DNA of 43,159 bases, from NCBI GenBank assembly GCA_034007745.1, contig JAVEQI010000030.1, positions 1 through 43,159 of the forward strand, in the 5' to 3' direction. The translations under genes and the position numbers were made by a program. This stretch comes from Desulforapulum sp034007745 (GTDB taxonomy: Bacteria; Desulfobacterota; Desulfobacteria; Desulfobacterales; Desulfobacteraceae). Below the pieces are notes generated by a model. It was not told where the DNA came from. It ran no database searches and saw only the letters and a list, made by a program, of their open reading frames with translations. Of this stretch, positions 8,829 through 16,218 are shown piece by piece. Position 1 is the stretch's first letter. Each line of letters opens with the position of its first letter.

Positions 8829-8866
8829 TTTCATTCTTCATTGTGTCCACCAGGACCGATGGGTTA
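8829..8866 (-). repeat. Dispersed GTCC/GGACACAAC repeat, copy 3
   Basis: Read on the minus strand it starts TAACCCATCGGTCC and continues GGACACAATGAAGAATGAAA. Its first three bases are the stop codon of the transporter remnant at 8864. It is shorter than the other copies and carries no heptad array. Confidence 0.65.
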
Positions 8867-9086
8867 CAATAAAAGTGCAACGGACAGAGGGATAAACGAA
8901 AGAACAGTCGACACCATGATGGCGGCAGAGGCAAGCTCGGTGTCGCTGTTCAGCTGGGCTGACAGGACATAGATGGCCGTGGAGGTGGGCAGGGCAAAAA
9001 AACCCCGGTGGTGATCTTGAATCGGTTGAGCAGGATTCCAAGGGCAATAAGGCAGAACAGCGGGAATATGAAGTTCAGGATGACCA
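8864..9086 (-). pseudogene. Remnant of an auxin efflux carrier (AEC) family transporter
   Basis: Reading from ATG at 9086 gives an N-terminal membrane segment (MVILNFIFPLFC...LLNRFKITTG). After a frame change at the GGGGTTTTTTTG run comes the C-terminal end of an AEC protein (ALPTSTAIYVLSAQ, then LASAAIMVSTVLSFIPLS) and a stop at 8864. Full AEC transporters have about 310 residues and ten membrane segments; here only about 28 N-terminal and 45 C-terminal residues remain, so roughly three quarters was lost by an internal deletion. Recognition is by residue pattern and topology. Confidence 0.7.
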
Positions 9087-9096
9087 TGGGACTGAC

Positions 9097-9297
9097 TTAT
9101 TGCAATTTCCTTCTGACGGTGACGGTTTCCCCCCCAATTCCCCAGTTATCAGTATCATGCTCCTCTATTACAACGACGGTGGTTGCCGGATTTTTTCCAA
9201 GAACCCTGGATAGAAGATCGGTAACACCTTTTATCAATTCGGCCTTTTGATCGGCAGTGACCCCTTCGTTCGTGACTTTAATATTTACATAGGGCAT
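9097..9297 (-). CDS. 4-oxalocrotonate tautomerase family protein
   Basis: A 66-residue protein beginning Met-Pro; removal of Met would expose the catalytic Pro1 of the tautomerase superfamily. The rest (PYVNIKVTNEGVTADQKAEL, then VVIEEHDTDNWGIGG) matches small 4-OT-like subunits that form hexamers. The substrate cannot be deduced and no aromatic catabolism genes are nearby. AAAGGAGAG precedes the start. Confidence 0.85.
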   Translation of the reverse strand: MPYVNIKVTNEGVTADQKAELIKGVTDLLSRVLGKNPATTVVVIEEHDTDNWGIGGETVTVRRKLQ

Positions 9298-9323
9298 GGG
9301 ACTCTCCTTTCATTCAGGAACCA

Positions 9324-10064
9324 TCAAAAGACCTTTTTTTCAACTGGTGCCTCTTCAGCCGCCCTCTGCTTCAGGTCGGATTCGGTTTTGATAAAATCCT
9401 CGAGCCTGTCTTTAAAATAGATGTTTATCTGGTAATTGGGCCGCCCCAGCTGGTCGGGAATGGTGGAAAGGATCATAAGATCACCGTTCTTCTCCCAGAC
9501 AAGGGAAGTTGAATGGGGCTTATCCTTGTCCCAGTCCAGGGATACAGGATCTCCATACTTGCCTGTGAGCATCTCTCCGATGCCAAGATCGTCGAATTTA
9601 AAATGAACCCTGATCAGCAAAGGGGTCAGGGTGTACTCAGAAAACAAGAACTCAACATAGTCAAAGGCAAGTCCTTTTTTTTGGGCATAACGATACGTCA
9701 GCTTTATGGATTTATGCTCAACCCTTTCCCTAGGAGGAGTGTTGAGTACCTGATTTATCGAATGAAAATCAGGAAAATAATCCTGTAAAAAGTTTTCCCT
9801 GTTAATCTCAAGATCAATGGTGTTGTTGTTCTGGGTGGCGTCACCACCGAGCAGGCTGCCCAGCTGCTGTCTCAACTGGCGGGAGTAAGAGGTGTTGATG
9901 CCCACATCCATGAAGCTGAAAGTTTCGGGGTAGGTCTTGGCCTCGTGTTCAAAGGTTGGACCGCCATCGCTGCATCCGGCAGCAGCGAGCCAGGCGATCA
10001 TTACCAGGGTTATCATCACCTGGAGGGTCAGGATAACAGGGGTCTTTCCTTTTAATTTTTCCAT
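9324..10064 (-). CDS. Putative lipoprotein of unknown function
   Basis: A 246-residue protein with a basic N-terminus, a hydrophobic segment and a lipobox-like LAAAGC, making Cys31 the likely lipidated residue. The mature part is hydrophilic with mixed alpha/beta character (for example VEFLFSEYTLTPLLIRVHFK), and I recognise no family. It follows the heptad/repeat region at 10207 on the opposite strand and precedes the tautomerase gene by 26 bp, so the two may be co-transcribed. Envelope location is inferred from the signal only. Confidence 0.7.
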   Translation of the reverse strand: MEKLKGKTPVILTLQVMITLVMIAWLAAAGCSDGGPTFEHEAKTYPETFSFMDVGINTSYSRQLRQQLGSLLGGDATQNNNTIDLEINRENFLQDYFPDFHSINQVLNTPPRERVEHKSIKLTYRYAQKKGLAFDYVEFLFSEYTLTPLLIRVHFKFDDLGIGEMLTGKYGDPVSLDWDKDKPHSTSLVWEKNGDLMILSTIPDQLGRPNYQINIYFKDRLEDFIKTESDLKQRAAEEAPVEKKVF

Positions 10065-10206
10065 AGGACTTTTTTACATCACTTTAGTTGTTAATGCAAC
10101 CACTCTGGGCAGACCAGGGGAATAGTATTATTGCGTAAATATATAAATCATGATACAGACGCTTGTCAACACCCTGGCAAATCCCATGCCAATTAATATA
10201 AACCCC

Positions 10207-10287
10207 CAGGACAGGCTATCCTGTCTCAACGAGGAATGAAATACGATAGCTGTTAGCTAAGAGCTAAATGCTGTTTCTCATAAAAAC
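10207..10287 (+). repeat. Dispersed repeat, copy 4, with short heptad array
   Basis: GGACAGGCTATCCTGTCTCAACGAGGAATGAAATACGATAGC, then heptads (TTAGCTAAGAGCTAA) and GCTGTTTCTCATAAAA. It has the same architecture as the copies at 11472 and 17581. It sits just upstream of the decarboxylase gene and ends about 15 bp before its ribosome binding site. Confidence 0.75.
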
Positions 10288-10315
10288 CCGAATAAAAAAA
10301 TGGAGAAAAAACACA

Positions 10316-11479
10316 ATGCCCCTGCCACTTGAAGAATATATGGACCCCGGGACCTTTAAACGAATCAAGGATTTTTCCGAGGACAAGGAGACCCCTTTTC
10401 TGGTCGTTGATATGGCAACGGTCGATCGTAAACTCAAAGAGCTGACCGATGTCTTTCCCAATGCCAGCATATATTATGCTGTAAAGGCAAACCCGGCCCT
10501 AGAGATTCTCACGAGGATGCGGGATAAGAATGTCAACTTTGACATAGCTTCGATCTATGAGCTGGACAGGGTTCTTTCCCTTGGCATCTCCCCTGACAGG
10601 ATGAGCTACGGCAACACCATAAAAAAGAGCAAGGATGTAAGATATTTCTTTGAAAAAGGCGTGCGCATGTATGCAACCGATTCAGAGGCAGACCTGCGCA
10701 ACATTGCAAAGGCTGCCCCGGGGTCAAGGATTTATGTCCGCATATTGACCGAAGGATCACTCACGGCGGACTGGCCTTTGTCCAGAAAATTCGGATGCCA
10801 GCTGGACATGGCCATGGATCTCATCATCCTTGCAAGGGATCTGGGACTCGTTCCCTTTGGGATTTCGTTCCATGTGGGATCCCAGCAGCGTGAAATTGGT
10901 GCCTGGGATGCCGCCATTGGAAAGGTAAAGGGCATTTTTGACCGACTCGAACAGGAGGATGGCATAAGGCTTGAGATGATCAATATAGGCGGAGGGTTTC
11001 CGGCAAACTACCTGTCCAAGGCCAATGCCCTTGAAACCTATGCTCTTGAAATCAACCGCTTTCTTGCCGAAAGCTTTGGTGATGATCTGCCCCAGATAAT
11101 TCTGGAGCCGGGCCGGTCCCTTCTTGCGGATGCAGGGGTCCTGGTCAGCGAGGTGGTCTTGATTTCACGAAAATCAAGAACAGCCCTGCATCGATGGATT
11201 TATGCTGATGTGGGCAAGTTTTCCGGTTTGATCGAAACTATGGATGAGGCGATTAAATACCCCATATATACCGGGAGAACCGGTGAATTGGAAGATGTTG
11301 TCATTGCAGGACCAACCTGCGACAGTGCCGACATCCTGTACGAAAACTTTAAATACCAGCTCCCGCTGAATCTTGCCATCGGCGACCGGCTTTACTTTTT
11401 GTCCACCGGCGCATACACCAGCAGCTACAGCTCAGTTGAATTTAACGGCTTTCCTCCCCTGGCGGCTTATTTTATATAA
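10316..11479 (+). CDS. Ornithine/lysine decarboxylase, fold type III PLP enzyme
   Basis: Decarboxylates ornithine (to putrescine) or a related basic amino acid. In the 387-residue protein the PLP lysine is Lys57 (YYAVKANP). PLP phosphate and ring contacts are in FHVGSQ (185-190), the glycine loop GGGFP (225-229) and EPGR (264-267). The dimer-completing catalytic Cys335 is in GPTCDS, the form typical of eukaryotic-type ODC rather than diaminopimelate decarboxylase. The start at 10316 is favoured by GGAG 10 nt upstream; an in-frame ATG at 10268 falls in repeat sequence. The TAA stop lies in the ATATAACCC start of the next repeat. ODC against lysine/ornithine dual specificity cannot be decided. 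Confidence 0.85.
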   Translation: MPLPLEEYMDPGTFKRIKDFSEDKETPFLVVDMATVDRKLKELTDVFPNASIYYAVKANPALEILTRMRDKNVNFDIASIYELDRVLSLGISPDRMSYGNTIKKSKDVRYFFEKGVRMYATDSEADLRNIAKAAPGSRIYVRILTEGSLTADWPLSRKFGCQLDMAMDLIILARDLGLVPFGISFHVGSQQREIGAWDAAIGKVKGIFDRLEQEDGIRLEMINIGGGFPANYLSKANALETYALEINRFLAESFGDDLPQIILEPGRSLLADAGVLVSEVVLISRKSRTALHRWIYADVGKFSGLIETMDEAIKYPIYTGRTGELEDVVIAGPTCDSADILYENFKYQLPLNLAIGDRLYFLSTGAYTSSYSSVEFNGFPPLAAYFI

Positions 11480-11580
11480 CCCACATGTCCTGCGGACACA
11501 ACGAGGCATGAAACACGATAGCTGTTAGCCGTTAGCTAAGAGCTAATCGCTAACCGCTAATAGCTAAAAGCTGTTTCTTT
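11472..11580 (+). repeat. Dispersed repeat, copy 5, full length with heptad array
   Basis: The most complete copy: TATATAACCCACATGTCC, then GCGGACACAACGAGGCATG, AAACACGATAG, a heptad array (GTTAGCC, GTTAGCT, then AGAGCTAATCGCTAACCGCTAA) that switches strand in the middle, and AGCTGTTTCTT. The stop codon of the decarboxylase gene is inside its first bases. Confidence 0.8.
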
Positions 11581-11601
11581 ACAATTCCCTGTTTCATTCC
11601 G

Positions 11602-11779
11602 CCCACTTTGGTTATCCTGCCCGGAACGGTAAACGTCGGGAGTATTTTTACCCTTCCAGTCTAAAGCGCAGGAACTGCGGGCTAAAGTCCTCAAACAGCC
11701 TGCGCTTCTTAACGCCTGGAAGGGCAAAAATCCTAAACCCTTTGGTTCACCATGTTCCGGACAGGAAAACCAAAGCGGG
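11602..11779. repeat. 178-bp nested palindrome (MITE-like)
   Basis: Outer arms of 26 bp (11602-11627 and 11754-11779) are inverted copies with about 4 mismatches. Inner arms (ACCCTTCCAG around 11650 and CTGGAAGGGC around 11716) continue the symmetry. The element can fold into one long imperfect hairpin. No coding sequence is seen. Its right end runs into a TCGAGAC...GTTTCGACGGGA segment that recurs at 35788. It fills the spacer between the decarboxylase and rsgA ends. Confidence 0.7.
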
Positions 11780-11819
11780 CTGTAAAATCGAGACATCCAT
11801 AGTGACGTTTCGACGGGAG

Positions 11820-11939
11820 TTTCTTATAAACCGGCACGTCTTTGCGGACACAACAAAGAATGAAACACGATAGCTGTTAGCCGTTAGCTGTTAGTTAAGA
11901 GCTAATCGCTAACCGCTAATAGCTAATAACCGCTGTTTA
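11820..11939 (+). repeat. Dispersed repeat, copy 6, with heptad array
   Basis: TTCTTATAAACCGGCACGTC, then GCGGACACAACAAAGAATG, AAACACGATAGC and a strand-switching heptad array to the end of rsgA. The array runs up to the TAA stop of rsgA (11937-11939, minus strand). Confidence 0.75.
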
Positions 11940-12839
11940 CCTCCGAGTCTTAAACCTCGCATTTCCAGCTTCAATTATGTTTAAAATTTTGAGATAAGTC
12001 GTGTACCTTTCCTCGGAAATCCTTTGGTTCTCAACGGCCGCGAGGACGGCGCAGCCAGGTTCCGTGCGGTGGAGACAGTTTCTGAAACGGCAGAAGCCAT
12101 GGTCCATGGCCCCCTCAAATCCCGGGAAATATCCAGCCAGATCCAGGGGGGAAACGTCCACCAGGCCGAACTCGTTAAAGCCCGGGGTATCAACGAGTTC
12201 TCCGCCGCCGGGAAGGGAATGAAGGGTGGAGACCGTGGTGGTGTTGCAGCCCCTGCGGCCGGCCTCGTAAAGCTCGCCTATCCTTAAATCCAGGGTGGGG
12301 CAGATTGTGTTGAGCAAAGAACTCTTACCAACCCCTGTTACACCGATAAAAAAACTTCTAAGACCATCTCCCTGCCCTATAAAGGATACCAGATCATCGA
12401 TTCCTGCACCTGTGACTGCGCTGACCACAAAGATCTTAACAACATTCCGGTAGATATTTTCTGTCGCCGCAATGAAATCCCGGGAGGGTTCGAGGTCGCT
12501 CTTGTTGACCACGAGAACCGGCATGAGATCCGCCTGCCTTGCCGTGACAATTGCCTGGTCAATATACCCAAGGGGAGACAGGGGAAGGCAGGAGACAACA
12601 ATACCGAGGACGTCAAGGTTTGCACCAACGATGCGCACACCTCCCCTGGAGTCCCTTCGGCAAAGCTCTGTCCTTCGGGGCAGGCGCATCAGACCATGAT
12701 CTTTCACGGTCACGTTATCGCCCACAACATGACCCGAGTTCCGCTTGACCTTTACCATGCGTCGTTCACCCGAAGCAAACAGAATATCCACGGCAATTCC
12801 ATGGTGGGCAACAATCACGCCCGAACGTATGTTTTCCAT
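11937..12839 (-). CDS. rsgA: RsgA, small ribosomal subunit biogenesis GTPase
   Basis: A circularly permuted GTPase that checks late 30S subunit maturation. The 300-residue protein has an OB-fold-like N-terminus (about 1-70), then the G4 motif NKSD (112-115) before the P-loop GVTGVGKS (166-173) and G3 DTPG (217-220), which is the permuted order. The C-terminal zinc site is Cys250, Cys255, His257 and Cys263. It stands alone on the minus strand between ornithine-related genes and is probably unrelated to them. Confidence 0.95.
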   Translation of the reverse strand: MENIRSGVIVAHHGIAVDILFASGERRMVKVKRNSGHVVGDNVTVKDHGLMRLPRRTELCRRDSRGGVRIVGANLDVLGIVVSCLPLSPLGYIDQAIVTARQADLMPVLVVNKSDLEPSRDFIAATENIYRNVVKIFVVSAVTGAGIDDLVSFIGQGDGLRSFFIGVTGVGKSSLLNTICPTLDLRIGELYEAGRRGCNTTTVSTLHSLPGGGELVDTPGFNEFGLVDVSPLDLAGYFPGFEGAMDHGFCRFRNCLHRTEPGCAVLAAVENQRISEERYTTYLKILNIIEAGNARFKTRR

Positions 12840-13097
12840 ACTTAAAAAAGATCCCTGCCTGTTATTTTCGTTAAGGTAACATATTGATTTACCGCTTCAT
12901 ACGAGATTTAACACGCAAAATTAAACTATATTGCCCGGGATTGCAAGCACCATTGACTCGCCGGCTGTTAAAAAACATATGGACAATCCATGGCAGATAA
13001 AATAACCTGTCCTACCGAAATGTTTTTTCTTTTAACCCAGGGACCGCGGATTCAATAACTTATTGAATCTACGCCCCCTAAATTTTCAGGAGAGAGT
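12840..13097 (+). promoter_or_regulatory. Spacer with perfect 21-bp palindrome upstream of the ABC operon
   Basis: Positions 13049-13069 read GATTCAATAA-C-TTATTGAATC, a perfect inverted repeat with 10-bp arms ending 28 bp before the substrate-binding protein start. Such a site could be an operator for an amino-acid-responsive regulator or a short mRNA hairpin. A weak TTGACT with CATATG 17 bp on lies near 12954. The rest is AT-rich without a gene. Confidence 0.5.
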
Positions 13098-13925
13098 ATG
13101 TTTAAATTCAAACGAGCAATTCCAGGACTATTTTTTCTCGCTGCCCTGTTGGTTGTGAGCAGTTTCAGCCACACAACTGCCCATGCCGGTGATGTTCCGG
13201 TTTACACCCTAGGCATTGACGCTGCATTCCCACCCTGGACATGGGCTGAGAAGGGAGAAATAAAGGGGTTTGACTGGGAGCTTTTCCAGTATATCGGAGA
13301 GGTGGAAGGATTTAAAGTCAAGGCTGCCGATATTCCATGGTCTGCAATCATTACCGCTCTTTCCAAGGGCAAAATTGACATCCTTGCAGGGGGGCTCTCC
13401 TATACATGCCAGCGGGATGAGGTAATTGACTTTACCCTGCCCTATTGGAAAATTGACTACTGGACACTTGTCAAAGCAGACTCCAGCTTAAACTGTGTCA
13501 CGGCAATGAGCAAGGGGGCCACTGTAGGTGCCCAGGCTGGAACGACCGGATACAGGTGGCTTAAGGAGGAACTCAAGGACAAGGGCGTTGACATCAATAT
13601 AAAGCCCTACGAGTCCGTTGAACTGGGAATTAAGGAGCTTGAAATCGGCAGGCTTGACGCGTTCCATGTTGATTCTCCAACGGCCATAGGGTTCATTGAT
13701 GCAAAGAGGGATGTGAAGTACGTTTGCAAGGCCCTTCACTTTGATTACAATGCCTATGGTGTAACCCCGGGAGACCCCCATGGATTGATTGCAAAGATAA
13801 ATTCGGGCATCAAAAAGGCCTATGAATCAGGCAAGTTTGCGGAACTTGTCAGAAAATACATGCCCTGGGCCTCGGTTGAGGAAGTTCCCTACCAGGTGGA
13901 TTATAAAGAACTCTGCAAAAAATAA
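13098..13925 (+). CDS. Polar amino acid ABC transporter, substrate-binding protein
   Basis: A periplasmic binding protein of the HisJ/GlnH (SBP_bac_3) type, 275 residues. Residues 1-30 are a signal peptide (LFFLAALLVVSS ... AHA). The mature part starts with the family's first strand, YTLGIDAAFPPWTW, and includes LSKGKIDILAGGLSYT and VGAQAGTTG. Four Cys residues may form disulphides. AGGAGAGAG precedes the ATG. It is the first gene of a transporter operon ending in an ornithine racemase, which points to a basic amino acid ligand; this is inference. Confidence 0.9.
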   Translation: MFKFKRAIPGLFFLAALLVVSSFSHTTAHAGDVPVYTLGIDAAFPPWTWAEKGEIKGFDWELFQYIGEVEGFKVKAADIPWSAIITALSKGKIDILAGGLSYTCQRDEVIDFTLPYWKIDYWTLVKADSSLNCVTAMSKGATVGAQAGTTGYRWLKEELKDKGVDINIKPYESVELGIKELEIGRLDAFHVDSPTAIGFIDAKRDVKYVCKALHFDYNAYGVTPGDPHGLIAKINSGIKKAYESGKFAELVRKYMPWASVEEVPYQVDYKELCKK

Positions 13926-13933
13926 ACCACAAA

Positions 13934-13998
13934 GGCCTTAAAGGCCAGGCCAATGAGATAATATCCCGGCCGGGATGATCAATTCCCGGTTCGGGATA
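13934..13998. promoter_or_regulatory. Three small hairpins between binding-protein and permease genes
   Basis: GGCCTT-A-AAGGCC (13934-13946), ATCCCGGCCGGGAT (13963-13976) and a TCCCGGTTCGGGA hairpin near 13984-13996 follow each other. Stable hairpins after a binding-protein gene commonly block 3' decay or limit read-through, so that the binding protein is made in excess of the membrane subunits. No T-run follows, so a full terminator is unlikely. Confidence 0.55.
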
Positions 13999-14043
13999 AC
14001 CATTTACAGGTGGAACAGCAAAAATTTCTAACCGGACAGTTTT

Positions 14044-14703
14044 ATGGAAATTATCAAGATACTCATATCCGAGCTTCCCCAGTTTGCAAAGGGAACCATG
14101 GTGGCACTGCAGCTCCTTGCAGGGCTTTTGTCCGTGGGCCTTGTGCTCGGTCTAGCCATTGCCCTTGCTGAAATTTTCGGCACCCCAGTTGTAAAGTTTC
14201 TGGCAACCACCCTGCGGAAATTTCTATGGGCCATTCCCCAGCTTATTCTTCTGTTCCTTGTGTTCTACCTTCCCTTTGATCTCAACCGCATGCTTGCTGC
14301 CATAATAGCCCTGGGCCTCTGCTCTTCTGCGTTTCAATCCCAGATCTTCAGGGGCGCCATCCTGTCGGTGAGTTCCGGCCAGATGGAGGCTGCAAAGGCA
14401 ATGGGGCTGAGCAGACCAAGGACTATCTTTTACATTGTGCTCCCCCAGATGGTGAGGCTCTCCATCGGTCCCTGGACAAATGAATTTTCCTCGGAGCTTA
14501 AGGATACCTCCCTTGCCTATGTGGTCGGGGTGGTTGAAATCATGCGCAACGCCAAATATATCATTGCCTATACCTACGGCAATACAGCCGCAGTTTATCT
14601 TTTTGTGGGGGTTCTTTATTTTACCTTGACCAGAATAGGCACATTCTTCTTCTATAAATTAGAGGACAGGTTATGGGTCCCGGGCTTTGAAAAAAGGAGT
14701 TAA
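14044..14703 (+). CDS. Polar amino acid ABC transporter, permease
   Basis: A 219-residue inner-membrane subunit of the HisM/GlnP family. It has about five hydrophobic segments and the EAA loop in QMEAAKAMGLSRPRTIFYIVLPQ (about 115-137), which contacts the ATPase. It pairs with a second permease encoded at 15494; two different permeases suggest a heterodimeric pore. It lies 118 bp after the binding protein. Confidence 0.9.
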   Translation: MEIIKILISELPQFAKGTMVALQLLAGLLSVGLVLGLAIALAEIFGTPVVKFLATTLRKFLWAIPQLILLFLVFYLPFDLNRMLAAIIALGLCSSAFQSQIFRGAILSVSSGQMEAAKAMGLSRPRTIFYIVLPQMVRLSIGPWTNEFSSELKDTSLAYVVGVVEIMRNAKYIIAYTYGNTAAVYLFVGVLYFTLTRIGTFFFYKLEDRLWVPGFEKRS

Positions 14704-14711
14704 AGTTTTTA

Positions 14712-15452
14712 ATGGCAACCATTCTTGAAGTAAAACACCTTACCAAGAGATTTATAGACAATGAGGTTTTAAAGGATGTCTCGTTTGAGTTAAAAAAAGG
14801 AGAGACGCTTGCCGTAATAGGCTCTTCAGGCTCCGGGAAAAGTACCCTGCTCCGCTGCTTAAATCATCTTTCAAAACCCGACTCAGGAGAAATTCTACTG
14901 GAGGGTGTTGATATAAACGGTCCCGGGATCAACCTCAATACAGTCCGGGCAGACATGGGATTTGTTTTCCAGAACTTCAACCTTTTCACCCACCTCACAA
15001 TTCTTGACAATGTCATGTTCGGCCCCCTGCGGGTAAGGGGTCAGTCAAAGCAAGAGGCAGAAGAGATTGCCATGGAGGAGATTAAAAGGGTGGGCATGGT
15101 GGATAAAATCAAATCCTACCCCGCAGAGCTCTCCGGCGGCCAGCAGCAGAGGATCTCCATTGCAAGGGCCCTTGCCCTGAAACCCAAGCTTATCCTGTAC
15201 GACGAGCCCACTTCAGCCCTTGACCCCGAGCTTACCGGCGAAGTTTTAAGTGTCATGACGGCCCTTGCCAATGATGGGATGACCGCCATTGTCGTCACCC
15301 ATGAGATGGGATTTGCAAGGTCCGTTGCTGACAAGGTGATTTTCATAGACCAGGGAGTCATCGTGGAGCAGGGTGATCCAAAGGAGATGTTTAAACGGCC
15401 CCGGCACGAGCGAACAAAACTCTTTTTGAGCAACTTTATGAACCTGGAATAG
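14712..15452 (+). CDS. Polar amino acid ABC transporter, ATP-binding protein
   Basis: A 246-residue ATPase of the GlnQ/HisP family. Walker A is GSSGSGKST (36-44), the Q-loop is in VFQNFNLF, the signature is LSGGQQQR, Walker B is LILYDEP, and the H-loop His lies in VVTHEMGFA. All motifs are intact. It is placed between the two permease genes; a GGAG lies 12 nt before the ATG. Confidence 0.93.
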   Translation: MATILEVKHLTKRFIDNEVLKDVSFELKKGETLAVIGSSGSGKSTLLRCLNHLSKPDSGEILLEGVDINGPGINLNTVRADMGFVFQNFNLFTHLTILDNVMFGPLRVRGQSKQEAEEIAMEEIKRVGMVDKIKSYPAELSGGQQQRISIARALALKPKLILYDEPTSALDPELTGEVLSVMTALANDGMTAIVVTHEMGFARSVADKVIFIDQGVIVEQGDPKEMFKRPRHERTKLFLSNFMNLE

Positions 15453-15493
15453 TCCGAAAAGCTCAGATATTAGAAAACCGGAGATTAGTATAA

Positions 15494-16165
15494 ATGGTCA
15501 GTTTTTTTGATTATGCCATTAAAATTTTACCGGACATGCTGTCCGGCGCATGGGTCACCATTCAACTCTCGGTTGTCTGCATAACCCTTGGCATTATTTT
15601 TGGTATGGTGCTGGGGGTGCTCAGGGTATATTCCAGTAAATTTATCTATTGGATTGTAACCGCCTATGTGGAGTTTTTAAGGGGAACCCCCTGTCTTCTA
15701 CAGCTCTTTTTTATCTATTACGGGCTGGGGGACATGGGACTGCTTTTAAAACCCATACTTGCCGCAGGCCTGGCCCTCGGCATCAACACCTCTGTTTACC
15801 AGGCCGAGTATTTCAGGGGGGCGATCCAGTCTATCAAGCCCGGTCAGATGGTTGCGGCAAGGGCCATGGGGCTTGGCAAATGGCAGTCCGTGCGGTACGT
15901 AATCCTGCCCCAGGCGTTGAGGCTTGTGATCCCCTCCTCCTCAAACGAGATCATTTACATGTTTAAATACACCTCCGTGGCCTTTGCCGTCGGCGTTCCA
16001 GAACTCCTGGCCCAGGCCGACCTTACAGGATCCATGAATTATCGATACTTTGAATCCTACGTGGTTGCGGCCATTATTTACACCCTCATGGTCTTTTTTG
16101 TGGCTAAAGTCATGTCCATGGTCGAAAAAAAGGCCTATGTCCCTGGGCTGCAGCTGGCGCAGTAG
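15494..16165 (+). CDS. Polar amino acid ABC transporter, second permease
   Basis: A 223-residue inner-membrane subunit of the HisQ/GlnP family with several hydrophobic segments. The segment EFLRGTPCLLQLFFIYYGLG is typical, and the EAA loop is QMVAARAMGLGKWQSVRYVI (about 115-134). GGAG lies 10 nt upstream of the ATG. It is followed 53 bp later by the ornithine racemase gene in the same direction. Confidence 0.9.
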   Translation: MVSFFDYAIKILPDMLSGAWVTIQLSVVCITLGIIFGMVLGVLRVYSSKFIYWIVTAYVEFLRGTPCLLQLFFIYYGLGDMGLLLKPILAAGLALGINTSVYQAEYFRGAIQSIKPGQMVAARAMGLGKWQSVRYVILPQALRLVIPSSSNEIIYMFKYTSVAFAVGVPELLAQADLTGSMNYRYFESYVVAAIIYTLMVFFVAKVMSMVEKKAYVPGLQLAQ

Positions 16166-16218
16166 TTTAAAAGCAGCTATTAGCTATCGTATTATACAAA
16201 CAGGGTTTGACAGGACAA

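Noticed and set aside
13963..13998. Transcription terminator between binding protein and permease
   Set aside because: The hairpins lack a following T-run, and the downstream genes need read-through; more likely a stability or attenuation element.
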